DNA from: Pseudoalteromonas marina
Lineage (GTDB): Bacteria > Pseudomonadota > Gammaproteobacteria > Enterobacterales > Alteromonadaceae
Direction of reading: 5' to 3'
DNA length: 64,000 nucleotides
Assembly (NCBI RefSeq): GCF_000238335.3
Contig: NZ_AHCB03000005.1
Span: 744,001-808,000 of the forward strand
Made by a program: the position numbers and the translations under genes. Below the pieces are notes generated by a model that made no database searches, had not been told where the DNA came from, and saw only the letters and a program-made list of their open reading frames with translations. Below are positions 28,178-35,668 of this stretch, piece by piece; within the stretch, counting starts at the first letter, position 1, and each line of letters opens with the position of its first letter.

Positions 28178-28441
28178 CTACTTGTACAAGCCTAGGTTTT
28201 CTTTTGCATAAGCTTCAAATTCGGTAAAACCGCCAATGTGACTTTGATCAACAAAAATTTGCGGGACAGTAGGGCAAGGTTTACCTGCTGACTTTTCTAA
28301 ATCGGCTTTGCTTATGCCTTCTTTTATGATGTCGATGTAACGAAATTTAAAATCATCGCGCTCGTTGGCAAGTTGCTCTGCAACATCTTTGGCACGAACA
28401 CAAAATGGGCAGCCTTCACGGCCAAAAATTACTGTAAGCAT
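28178..28441 (-). CDS. grxA: Glutaredoxin (GrxA-type)
   Basis: 87 residues with the redox motif CPFC in 'GREGCPFCVRAKDVAEQL' at residues 11-14, the cis-Pro loop 'CPTVPQIFVDQSHIGGFTEFEAY' and the GG motif that binds glutathione. This arrangement, including the extended 'RDDFKFRYIDI' strand, is typical of E. coli glutaredoxin 1. It reduces ribonucleotide reductase and protein disulfides with glutathione. Single gene on the minus strand, 160 bases upstream of deaD. Confidence 0.92.
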   Translation of the reverse strand: MLTVIFGREGCPFCVRAKDVAEQLANERDDFKFRYIDIIKEGISKADLEKSAGKPCPTVPQIFVDQSHIGGFTEFEAYAKENLGLYK

Positions 28442-28568
28442 AGTGCTCTCCTTTATTTGATTGAATTTAGTTTAAATGATTAAAAAATATAATAAAGCGC
28501 AAAAAAGTGATTGTGCCATTCTATTATTGCGATGAACATTAATTTGACCGAGTCATGAACGGCATAAT

Positions 28569-29063
28569 TCACCACGTCCTTGCCGCTATTCCTAATTGGG
28601 TTGAATAGCCCATTGCGTGTGCTGTTATCTGTAAATTTGCATTTATTACTTAGTAAGTTGGAAAAGCGCTTACTTTATAATTTGATTGGGTATATTGATT
28701 ACCAAGAAGTATGGGCATACTTAGGTTTAAGTCATCAATAAATTGAGTAACTTGTTGCTCATTTTTATAATCAAGGGCAATACCAATTACATTAATGTCT
28801 GAGTTTATTAAGGTGCTTTGTAAGTTGGGCATGCTGTAGCGGCATATTGTGCACCAAGGAGCAAAGAAATACACAATGGTTGTTCTCCCTTCAAGCTCTG
28901 CAATACTAAATCTTTCGTTATTTTTATTTAAAATAGGCAAGTTAAAATAAGGGGCAGGAGTGTGGCTTGTTTCAAGTAAATTACGCGTTTGGTAGGCACT
29001 TGCTAAGTAAAACACGAGTATTGCTAAACTTAAATTTATTAACGTGCTACGTATTAATGCCAT
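28569..29063 (-). pseudogene. TlpA-like membrane-anchored thioredoxin-fold gene interrupted by an in-frame TAA
   Basis: An open frame of 137 codons starts at 29063: an N-terminal membrane helix (about residues 9-24), then 'TTIVYFFAPWCTICRYSMPNL' with the CxxC motif C-T-I-C, ending at the cis-proline loop 'VSAFPTY'. The next codon is TAA (28652-28650). Reading through in the same frame continues 'VINANLQITAHAMGYST' for 26 more codons to a TGA at 28569, which is what a TlpA/ResA fold should contain after FPTY. A single substitution (for example TAT or TAC to TAA) would explain it. The short product would lack the last beta-strands and helix, so it is probably inactive. A sequencing error remains possible. 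Confidence 0.7.
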
Positions 29064-29363
29064 TGATTTTATCTGACCTATTTATAATTAAAAGCCAACC
29101 CTAACATAAATGCTAAGCAGCCACTGTTATTTGATAGGCAGAGCTTTAGCGTTTGCTTGTGTATCAAGCCCAGTTGCTAATAAAGCCTGTGTTAAAGTTT
29201 CACTGCTTTACACAAATAAGGCCTTTAGCTAATAAGGTCTGCTGATTACGTTAGAAATTTTCTGATTACATTTTAATGGTTGAATTTATAACTTTAACCC
29301 TAAGCTCTATATTTGAGACGAACATATAGAATATGTTTTTTAACTGCAAAGGAGATCAAGATC
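29064..29363. other. Divergent intergenic region without a gene
   Basis: 300 AT-rich bases between the divergent TlpA-like and peroxiredoxin-like genes. A hairpin with paired segments GCCT/AGGC and GTGTTAAAG/CTTTACAC spans 29185-29223. Two direct copies of GCTAATAAAGCCTG (29176 and 29228, two mismatches) flank part of it. No ORF or convincing promoter pair is visible. Confidence 0.5.
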
Positions 29364-29891
29364 ATGAGCAATTATTTACAACCAGCAATGAAAATGCCTT
29401 CACTTAAAGTTAAAGATGATGAGAACAACCTTGCTGATGTGTCGGCTCGACAGACAGATTTACCTTGGAAAATGATAGTAATCTATCGCGGAAAGCATTG
29501 TCCATTATGTACTAAACAACTTAATGCACTTGCTAAAATGAGTGATAAATTTAAAGATGCAGGGGTAGAGATTGCCGCTGTTAGTGGTGACAGTCACGCA
29601 CAATTAACAGAGCATCTAAACGATTTACACGTTAATTTTCCTCTTTATAGTGGGTTATCATTAGCTCAAATGACTGATTTAGGCCTGTATATTAGTGAAC
29701 CACGCAGTGAAAAAGAAACCGATCACCCATTTGCTGAACCTGCTATTTTTGTAATTAACGAGCATGATCAAATTCAGATACTAGATAAATCAAATGCACC
29801 TTTTTCCCGCCCTGATTTAAATGATTTATTGGCTGGCATTGAATTTATTCGCGAAAACGATTATCCAATTCGTGGCACATTAACACACTAA
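29364..29891 (+). CDS. Peroxiredoxin-like (AhpC/TSA family) protein
   Basis: 175 residues from the ATG at 29364, chosen because AAGGAG sits 9 bases upstream; a further in-frame start at 29313 would add 17 unlikely residues. The thioredoxin fold has 'IVIYRGKHCPLCTKQLNALAKM', a CxxC in place of the usual single peroxidatic cysteine motif of AhpC, then 'VEIAAVSGDSHAQ' and 'FAEPAIFVINEHDQIQ'. It is likely a thiol peroxidase or disulfide reductase in the cytoplasm. Single gene; a 19-bp perfect hairpin follows. Confidence 0.85.
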   Translation: MSNYLQPAMKMPSLKVKDDENNLADVSARQTDLPWKMIVIYRGKHCPLCTKQLNALAKMSDKFKDAGVEIAAVSGDSHAQLTEHLNDLHVNFPLYSGLSLAQMTDLGLYISEPRSEKETDHPFAEPAIFVINEHDQIQILDKSNAPFSRPDLNDLLAGIEFIRENDYPIRGTLTH

Positions 29892-29932
29892 TTAGCGATG
29901 AATACTCAGCGCTAATCTACAATACTGAACAA

Positions 29933-29980
29933 CCATTTTGAGGCATTAAAAGCATTTGACTTTTTAATGCCTCAAAATGG
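29933..29980. repeat. Perfect 19-bp inverted repeat
   Basis: CCATTTTGAGGCATTAAAA (29933-29951) is exactly complementary to 29962-29980, with a 10-base loop. It follows the peroxiredoxin-like gene but lacks a downstream T tract, so it may be an mRNA 3'-end stabiliser or an unusual terminator. A smaller repeat, ATTAGCG/CGCTAAT, lies just before it (29891-29916). Both are in the 309-base gap before the heat-shock gene. Confidence 0.7.
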
Positions 29981-30039
29981 GTTACTAATTTCACTAGTTT
30001 ATAAAATGAGGAATTTTTTTAAATATTTTAATTTATTTA

Positions 30040-30065
30040 CTTGAAAACATTTTTACCGTCCATAT
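30040..30065 (+). promoter_or_regulatory. Sigma32-type heat-shock promoter
   Basis: CTTGAAA (30040-30046), an 11-base spacer, then GTCCATAT (30058-30065), against the sigma32 consensus CTTGAAA and CCCCATnT. The -35 is a perfect match and the -10 matches 5 of the 7 defined positions; the spacer is at the short end. It lies before the small heat-shock gene, which agrees with the family. Confidence 0.65.
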
Positions 30066-30068
30066 ATA

Positions 30069-30197
30069 GTTTAGTAGGACGCCTGATGGGTCCTAAACTA
30101 AACTTAAACAATTGAAATTTATATTATTAATTTATATTTGTTAGCGCTTGTTCAAATGAAAAGTGCAAACAAAATATCGCTTAAATATGAGGATATT
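30069..30197 (+). promoter_or_regulatory. Structured 5' leader of the small heat-shock gene (possible RNA thermometer)
   Basis: A hairpin forms between GTTTAGTAGGAC (30069-30080) and GTCCTAAACTAAAC (30090-30103). A second weak stem, AATATC (30173-30178) with GATATT (30192-30197), partly covers the GAGGA ribosome site (30189-30193), eight bases before the ATG. Weak stems over the ribosome site are how heat-shock RNA thermometers work, but this one does not match the classic ROSE or fourU patterns. Confidence 0.35.
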
Positions 30198-30200
30198 ATT

Positions 30201-30647
30201 ATGCGTACAGTAGACTTATCACCACTTTATCGTTCATTCATTGGATTTGATCATTTAGCGTCTTTAATGGATGCTGCGGCGAATACAGACAAACAGCCGA
30301 GCTTTCCTCCTTACAACATTGAAGCACTCGATCAAGACAGATACCAAATCACTATGGCTGTTGCCGGATTTAGCGACAACGAGCTAAGCATTGAGTCAGA
30401 AAATAACACATTAAAAGTAGCGGGTATAAAAGCTAATAAAGATGAAAACAAAGAACGTAAGTTTATTCATCAAGGAATTGCAGAACGCAATTTCGAGCGA
30501 AAGTTCCAGCTAGGTGACCATGTTAAAGTCCTTGGCGCCGACTTAGCAAACGGCTTACTTACTATAGAGCTTAAGCGCGAAATACCTGAAGCATTAAAAC
30601 CACGCAAAATTGAGATTGGCCAAGGACGCTTACTAGAAGATAGCTAA
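30201..30647 (+). CDS. Small heat-shock protein, Hsp20/IbpA family
   Basis: 148 residues from the ATG at 30201 (GAGG upstream); an upstream in-frame start at 30138 would place the leader structure inside the coding region. 'MRTVDLSPLYRSFIGFDHL' is the IbpA N-terminus, 'PSFPPYNIEALDQDRYQITMAVAGF' opens the alpha-crystallin domain, and 'GLLTIELKREIPEALKPRKIEI' ends it with the IEI-type anchor of oligomerisation. It holds unfolded proteins for refolding by DnaK/ClpB. Transcription is predicted from the sigma32 promoter upstream and stops at a strong terminator. Confidence 0.93.
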   Translation: MRTVDLSPLYRSFIGFDHLASLMDAAANTDKQPSFPPYNIEALDQDRYQITMAVAGFSDNELSIESENNTLKVAGIKANKDENKERKFIHQGIAERNFERKFQLGDHVKVLGADLANGLLTIELKREIPEALKPRKIEIGQGRLLEDS

Positions 30648-30684
30648 TCTGGTTATTAACAACATTTTTTTCCCCTGATTATTT

Positions 30685-30711
30685 AGCCGCCTCTTTTGAG
30701 GCGGCTTTTTT
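30685..30711 (+). terminator. Rho-independent terminator after the hsp20 gene
   Basis: AGCCGCCTC (30685-30693) pairs with GAGGCGGCT (30698-30706), a 4-base T loop, followed by a T tract; the convergent photolyase gene ends 4 bases later. Confidence 0.9.
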
Positions 30712-30714
30712 GTG

Positions 30715-32271
30715 TCATAAAGACTCAATGTTATTTATGTAGTGTGTAGCTTGATTAAGTGTGTCTTCGCGTAAATCATCGCTTTGCTTGTCCCAATTTC
30801 TATAAACCATGCCTATGCGTGGGTTTTTCTCTAGTTTTTCGCGGTGTGTTTTCATAAAACGCCAATATAAACTGTTCAGTGGGCAAGCTTTATCCCCCAC
30901 TTTTTGTTTCACGTCGTATTGACAATTTTTGCAGTAGTCGCTCATTTTATTGACGTAATTACCACTTGCAGCATAAGGTTTAGTAGCAATAATTCCATCG
31001 TCTGCAAATTGGCTCATTCCACGTGTGTTAGGCATTTCAACCCACTCAATGGCATCTATATAGACACCTAAGTACCAGTTATCAACTTCGTCAGGTTTTA
31101 TTCCGCTGAGTAAACAAAAGTTACCAATGATCATCAAGCGCTGTATATGATGAGCGTAGGCAGTATCTAAGCTTTGCTTTAATGAGTGGCTCAAACAGTT
31201 CATTTTTGTATTACCATCCCAAAAATATTGAGGGAGCTTATTATTGGCTTTTAGTTGATTTTTAGTCGCGTAGTCGGGCATGTTTACCCAATAAACAGCA
31301 CGAACGTATTCTCGCCAACCGAGTATTTGCCTGGTAAACCCTTCAACTTGTGAAAGAGATATTTCGTCAGGCCGTTGCTCGAATTCAGATATTACACGTT
31401 TGATTACATACAAGGGGTGAAGCAGTTTAGTGTTTAGGGCAAAAGAGAGCCTGCTATGGTAAAGACTGGTATTGTCTTTACTTTGATCTGTCATTGCATC
31501 CTGAAACTTACCAAAATTGACAAGTAAATGCTCACAAAAGTATTCAAGGGATTCTTTGGCTTGCTTACGTGACGTAGACCATTCGAGTTTTCCTTCTTTA
31601 ATTTCTCCAAAGTAAGCGATGTTGTGTTTTTTTAAACGAGCGAGGATATGACTTACATCGTTTTTAAATAATTTAGGCTCTGGGATAGATTTTAAGTCTT
31701 GCTTAGAGAATTTATTGCGGTTATTACTGTCGTAGTTCCATTTACCGCCAGCTGGCTTATCGTCTTCCATTAATAAATCATATCGTTTACGCATAGCACG
31801 ATAAAAGTGCTCCATGGTCACGTGCTTATCTTTTTTGAATCGATCTTTAATATCGTTAAAGGGCAGTAAAAAATGCTCTGAGTCATATGCTGATACATTT
31901 ATTTCGGATGATTGTTCAAAATCAGCTAATTGCGATTTTAACCTAAATTCGTCTGGGTATAAGTATTCTATGCAGGAGCAGTTATATTCCTTAACAACAC
32001 GATTTAGTAGTGCGGGTAGGTGTTCATCTTCGTGTGTGTCGTCTAGGGTTAAGTGCAGTACATTGAAACCTGCAGATTTTAACGCAGTTGCAAAGTTTTC
32101 CATCGCATTAAAAAAAGCACAAAGCTTTTGCACATGGTGTTTAACGTAATTGGTTTCTTGTTTTAATTCTGCGATAAGGTAGAGAGCATCGTCCTCTTTA
32201 CTTTTAAACCAAGAATGAGAAGGATTGAGTTGATCGCCTAAAATGAGTCTTAAGGTTTTGTAAGTCGCCAT
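30715..32271 (-). CDS. Iron-sulphur bacterial photolyase / cryptochrome (FeS-BCP, PhrB-like)
   Basis: 518 residues. 'LRLILGDQLNPSHSWF' at the N-terminus is the signature of the deoxyribodipyrimidine photolyase-related family. Four cysteines, C359, C447, C450 and C463, have the same spacing as the [4Fe-4S] ligands of Agrobacterium PhrB (350, 438, 441, 454 as I recall them). The FAD-binding region contains 'VEMPNTRGMSQFADDGIIATKPYAASGNYV'. PhrB-type enzymes repair (6-4) photoproducts with light. No other photolyase gene is in the window. The spacer upstream has several inverted repeats, which may be regulatory. Confidence 0.92.
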   Translation of the reverse strand: MATYKTLRLILGDQLNPSHSWFKSKEDDALYLIAELKQETNYVKHHVQKLCAFFNAMENFATALKSAGFNVLHLTLDDTHEDEHLPALLNRVVKEYNCSCIEYLYPDEFRLKSQLADFEQSSEINVSAYDSEHFLLPFNDIKDRFKKDKHVTMEHFYRAMRKRYDLLMEDDKPAGGKWNYDSNNRNKFSKQDLKSIPEPKLFKNDVSHILARLKKHNIAYFGEIKEGKLEWSTSRKQAKESLEYFCEHLLVNFGKFQDAMTDQSKDNTSLYHSRLSFALNTKLLHPLYVIKRVISEFEQRPDEISLSQVEGFTRQILGWREYVRAVYWVNMPDYATKNQLKANNKLPQYFWDGNTKMNCLSHSLKQSLDTAYAHHIQRLMIIGNFCLLSGIKPDEVDNWYLGVYIDAIEWVEMPNTRGMSQFADDGIIATKPYAASGNYVNKMSDYCKNCQYDVKQKVGDKACPLNSLYWRFMKTHREKLEKNPRIGMVYRNWDKQSDDLREDTLNQATHYINNIESL

Positions 32272-32335
32272 GATTAAACCAAAATTGAAATTTGTACGAG
32301 GGTGTCTGCTTAATCGATCGCTGTAACTTTAATAA

Positions 32336-32410
32336 CAAATTGTATAATTTGAGCTTTATTTAAATATTCGCTAATGAGTGTATAAACACTCATCAAGCAT
32401 CAAATTTGAT
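32336..32410. repeat. Three inverted repeats upstream of the photolyase gene
   Basis: CAAATT-GTAT-AATTTG (32336-32351), ATGAGTGT-ATAA-ACACTCAT (32374-32393) and ATCAAATTTGAT (32399-32410) are each perfect. The first overlaps a possible minus-strand -10 (TATACA, 32346-32341) for the photolyase, and the second could terminate or process transcripts of the globin-like gene just upstream. No good -35 hexamer is seen, so an activator-dependent promoter is possible. Confidence 0.45.
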
Positions 32411-32435
32411 ATGAGTAGGCTCAATTAAAAGCGCC

Positions 32436-32897
32436 TTAGTTATTATTGCTTTGCTTTTGCTTAGAAAGTTGGGTTAAGCACACCACGTTAGAGACGTTAA
32501 ACAGCGTATCATTCGTATAGCGTTCAAAGTAAGTAAGCACTTTGCGCCATGCTAAATGACTTTCTTCATTAAAAAACCGACCTAAATGCTCAACTAATGT
32601 TACATAAAATATATCAGTCAGAGGTTTAATATCACTCTGCTGAATATTTAATTTTTTTAAAAACTGTAAGTGATGGCTCAGAAATGGCGCAACCGATGAT
32701 GGATTATCAATATTTTTGATTATGCGCTCTAAGGTACAATATAAAATATAACTTTTTTCGTTAAACTGTTCAGCTGTTAGCGTCTTCATCGAAATATCTG
32801 ACTCTACAAGCTTTCTATGAAAACGAGCGGTAAATGCATGAAAGTTTGGTTTTATGATGCCAATACTTTTTAATAAAACAGATTTATGTGAATTCAT
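32436..32897 (-). CDS. Globin-fold protein lacking the haem-ligand histidine
   Basis: 153 residues. The whole length aligns with single-domain bacterial haemoglobin; a 45-residue block around the E/F helices ('NIDNPSSVAPFLSHHLQFLK', then 'LVEHLG') aligns without gaps to Vitreoscilla haemoglobin recalled from memory. At the proximal His (F8, H85 there) this protein has Leu80. The B10 Tyr is His27, the distal E7 Gln is Lys48, and the Tyr that supports the proximal His is Ile90. It therefore probably does not bind haem in the usual way and could be a sensory or structural globin fold. C-terminus is Gln/Asn/Lys-rich. Upstream of the photolyase gene on the same strand. Identity as globin-like is good; function unknown. 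Confidence 0.6.
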   Translation of the reverse strand: MNSHKSVLLKSIGIIKPNFHAFTARFHRKLVESDISMKTLTAEQFNEKSYILYCTLERIIKNIDNPSSVAPFLSHHLQFLKKLNIQQSDIKPLTDIFYVTLVEHLGRFFNEESHLAWRKVLTYFERYTNDTLFNVSNVVCLTQLSKQKQSNNN

Positions 32898-33191
32898 CAG
32901 AGCCTCACAGAAGATTAAAAACTTATTTTTATTATTTTTATTATTATAGCTCGCGTAACAAAAATTACACGTTTTTTGATATAAAAGTATTAATTCATTG
33001 ATAACTTTTTGAGTTCTATTGTTTTTTTAAATAAAAGTGAGAGTAGTTATTAATTCCATTATTGCGATTTCACTAGGCTTAACTAGCAAATGATTAGCCG
33101 TTTAAAATAGGTTTATACCCATAATAGGTATAATGTTTTATTTCCTTACATCTGATTTGAACTGTATTTCCAAAGTTATTGGTTATTATGG
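32898..33191. other. AT-rich intergenic region without a gene
   Basis: About 290 bases between the globin-like gene and the metY promoter. It is strongly AT-rich with runs of T. One small inverted repeat, TTATACC (33113-33119) with GGTATAA (33127-33133), is visible. No ORF of note on either strand. Confidence 0.5.
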
Positions 33192-33220
33192 TTGCTAATT
33201 ATCCCCAACATCCCTATAAT
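33192..33220 (+). promoter_or_regulatory. metY promoter (sigma70)
   Basis: TTGCTA (33192-33197), exactly 17 bases, then a perfect TATAAT (33215-33220), followed by a GC-rich discriminator AGCGGCC, typical of stringently controlled tRNA promoters. Initiation near 33228 would give a leader of about 60 bases before the tRNA. Confidence 0.75.
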
Positions 33221-33289
33221 AGCGGCCATTGTTTAGTCTGTTTTAAAACAACTAACAGCGATGTTAAATCAAGGTTTGATATCTATTGG

Positions 33290-33366
<77 letters not shown>

Positions 33367-33401
33367 ATTCTACTAATAAGTGAAAACTTATTATTTTATA
33401 T

Positions 33402-33427
33402 CGCGCATTCTATGTAATGCGCGTTTT
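33402..33427 (+). terminator. Intrinsic terminator T1 after metY
   Basis: CGCGCATT (33402-33409) pairs perfectly with AATGCGCG (33416-33423), a 6-base loop, then TTTT. A smaller perfect hairpin, AATAAGT-GAAA-ACTTATT, precedes it at about 33375-33392. Confidence 0.75.
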
Positions 33428-33471
33428 GCGTTTAAGCTAATGTAGTTTAATTTGGTCAGTTACTGACTCGC

Positions 33472-33545
33472 AACCAAGCTCGGCCCTAGGCCACACAGTT
33501 TTATGCTTTATTGGTGTGACGCCCCGCTTGGTTCGGGGCGTTGTT
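33472..33545 (+). terminator. Terminator T2 in the metY-rimP leader with a possible antiterminator arm
   Basis: CGCCCCG (33520-33526) pairs with CGGGGCG (33534-33540), followed by TTGTTGT. An upstream segment AACCAAGC (33472-33479) is exactly complementary to GCTTGGTT (33526-33533), which is the loop and the last 5'-arm base of the hairpin, so an alternative fold could compete with it. The interrupted T tract suggests an incomplete terminator. Confidence 0.5.
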
Positions 33546-33608
33546 GTATCTGCACCTTTCTTAATTTATGGCGGTTGTCATTAAATTAAAATTTAAACTC
33601 AGTATTTT

Positions 33609-33629
33609 AGGGCTATAAGCCCTTTTTTT
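33609..33629 (+). terminator. Short terminator / attenuator immediately upstream of rimP
   Basis: AGGGCT (33609-33614) pairs with AGCCCT (33618-33623) around a 3-base loop, followed by a run of T. It ends 9 bases before the rimP ribosome site GGAGGA, so it must be passed by transcripts that express the operon. Confidence 0.65.
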
Positions 33630-33648
33630 GTTTGTATGGAGGATTTTC

Positions 33649-34104
33649 GTGACAAAACTTGAACAAGATTTAGTAACCATGTTAACGCCTGCGGTAGAAA
33701 TGTTAGGCTTTGAGTTACATGGTCTTGAATTTGTACAAGCGGGTCGCCATTCTACCTTAAGAGTATATATTGCTCATGAGGATGGGATCTCAGTTGATAA
33801 CTGTGCGGACGCTAGTCGCCAAATTAGTGCGATTTTAGATGTCGAAGACCCAATTACAAATGAATATGATTTGGAAGTGTCGTCTCCTGGTGTTGATCGT
33901 CCATTATTCAAACAAGATCACTACGAGCAGGCGCAAGGAGAGGAAGTACGCGTGCGTACTAAACTTCCACAAGACGGTCGTCGAAATTTTAAAGGCGACT
34001 TAATAGCAGTTAGCAGCGATATGATCACACTATCTAGTGATGGTGTAGAGCATTTGATCATGCTTAGTAATATAGAACGTGCGAATTTAATCGCAAAGTT
34101 TTAA
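33649..34104 (+). CDS. rimP: Ribosome maturation factor RimP
   Basis: 151 residues from a GTG start at 33649, chosen because GGAGGA lies 5 bases upstream and because 'TKLEQDLVTMLTPAVEMLGFEL' is the family N-terminus; an ATG/other start at 33628 lies in the terminator. The conserved 'DLEVSSPGVDRPLF' is near residues 75-88. RimP is needed for maturation of the 30S subunit. It is the first coding gene of the rimP-nusA-infB operon after metY. Confidence 0.95.
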   Translation: MTKLEQDLVTMLTPAVEMLGFELHGLEFVQAGRHSTLRVYIAHEDGISVDNCADASRQISAILDVEDPITNEYDLEVSSPGVDRPLFKQDHYEQAQGEEVRVRTKLPQDGRRNFKGDLIAVSSDMITLSSDGVEHLIMLSNIERANLIAKF

Positions 34105-34143
34105 ATTCGAGTGCGAAGGAATAGGGCAAGCGAGGCATTACCC

Positions 34144-35643
34144 ATGGCAAAAGAGATATTATTGGTTGCTGAAGCCGTTTCCAATGAGAAAGCGGTTCCA
34201 AAAGAAAAGATTTTTGAAGCATTAGAGTTCGCATTAGCGACTGCGACAAAGAAAAAACACGATGGTGAAATTGAAGTACGTGTATCAATTGACCGTAAAA
34301 CAGGTGATTACGATACGTTCCGCCGCTGGCAGATTGCTGAAGTATTAGAGGATGGTTCATTAGAAAATCCTTACAGCGAAATAACATTAGAAGCTGCGCA
34401 GGTTGAAGAGCCTGACTTACAGCTAGGTGATTTTGTTGAAGAGCAAATTGATTCAATCAAATTTGACCGCATCACAACACAAATGGCTAAACAAGTAATC
34501 GTACAAAAAGTACGTGAAGCTGAGCGCGCTTTAGTTGTTGACGCATATAAAGACCAAGTGGGTGAGTTAGTAACAGGTGTTGTTAAAAAAGCAACGCGTG
34601 ATTCAATCGTACTTGATTTAGGCAACAACGCTGAAGCAGTTATTTACCGTGATGACATGCTACCACGCGAAAACTTCCGTCCAGGCGACCGTATCCGTGG
34701 TCTTTTATACGAAGTTAAGCCAGAAGCACGCGGCGCACAGTTATTTGTAACGCGTTCTAAGCCAGAAATGCTGATGGAATTATTCCGCATTGAGGTGCCA
34801 GAAATTGGCGAAGAAATGATTGAACTTCGCGCTGCTGCACGTGATCCAGGTTCGCGCGCTAAAATTGCTGTTAAGTCAAACGACAAGCGCATTGATCCAA
34901 TTGGTGCATGTGTTGGTATGCGTGGAGCTCGTGTTCAAGCTGTTTCGTCTGAACTTGGTGGTGAGCGTGTTGATATCGTTCTTTACGATGACAACCCTGC
35001 ACAATTTGTTATCAATGCAATGTCGCCAGCTGAGGTTGCTTCAATAGTATTAGATGAAGACACTCATTCGATGGATATCGCTGTAGAAGCCGATAATCTA
35101 GCACAAGCGATTGGTCGTAATGGTCAAAATGTTCGTTTAGCAAGCCAGTTAACTGGTTGGGAACTAAACGTTATGACTGTTGACGAGATGCGTACTAAAA
35201 ATGAAGCAGAATCAGATAAGTTACTTAACTTATTTACTGAAAATTTAGATATCGATGATGAGTTTGCAACCTTACTTATCAACGAAGGTTTCTCAACACT
35301 TGAAGAAGTGGCGTACGTGCCAGCCTCTGAGTTTTTAGAAATTGACGGTCTTGACGAAGAAACGGTGGATGTTTTACGTTCACGCGCTAAAGATGCATTA
35401 ACAACTAAAGCACTTAAAACGGAAGAAAGCTTAGAAGGCGCAGAGCCAGCTGAAGACTTACTTGCGCTTGAAGGCTTAGAGCGTCATCTAGCATTTGTAA
35501 TGGCAAGTAAAGGTGTTGTAACACTTGAAGACTTGGCTGAGCAAGGTATTGACGAGCTAGTCGATATCACAGAGCTTTCATCTGAACAAGCAGGTGAGCT
35601 GATTATGGCTGCACGAAACATTTGTTGGTTTGCAGACGAGTAA
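34144..35643 (+). CDS. nusA: Transcription termination/antitermination factor NusA
   Basis: 499 residues from the ATG at 34144 ('[19 protein letters not shown]'); an upstream in-frame ATG at 34111 adds 11 non-conserved residues. Order of domains: N-terminal RNA-polymerase-binding region, S1 domain ('[21 protein letters not shown]'), two KH domains ('[17 protein letters not shown]', '[22 protein letters not shown]') and two acidic C-terminal repeats of the gammaproteobacterial type. NusA controls pausing and termination, and in E. coli it acts on its own operon's leader terminators; several are present upstream of rimP here. Confidence 0.97.
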   Translation: MAKEILLVAEAVSNEKAVPKEKIFEALEFALATATKKKHDGEIEVRVSIDRKTGDYDTFRRWQIAEVLEDGSLENPYSEITLEAAQVEEPDLQLGDFVEEQIDSIKFDRITTQMAKQVIVQKVREAERALVVDAYKDQVGELVTGVVKKATRDSIVLDLGNNAEAVIYRDDMLPRENFRPGDRIRGLLYEVKPEARGAQLFVTRSKPEMLMELFRIEVPEIGEEMIELRAAARDPGSRAKIAVKSNDKRIDPIGACVGMRGARVQAVSSELGGERVDIVLYDDNPAQFVINAMSPAEVASIVLDEDTHSMDIAVEADNLAQAIGRNGQNVRLASQLTGWELNVMTVDEMRTKNEAESDKLLNLFTENLDIDDEFATLLINEGFSTLEEVAYVPASEFLEIDGLDEETVDVLRSRAKDALTTKALKTEESLEGAEPAEDLLALEGLERHLAFVMASKGVVTLEDLAEQGIDELVDITELSSEQAGELIMAARNICWFADE

Positions 35644-35668
35644 TTTATTAACGGAGGTATTACACACT

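Noticed and set aside
33427..33540. Possible second tRNA gene after metY.
   Set aside because: Hairpins and CCA-like bases are present, but no T-arm GGTTCRA or anticodon arm in the right register; the structure fits leader terminators better.
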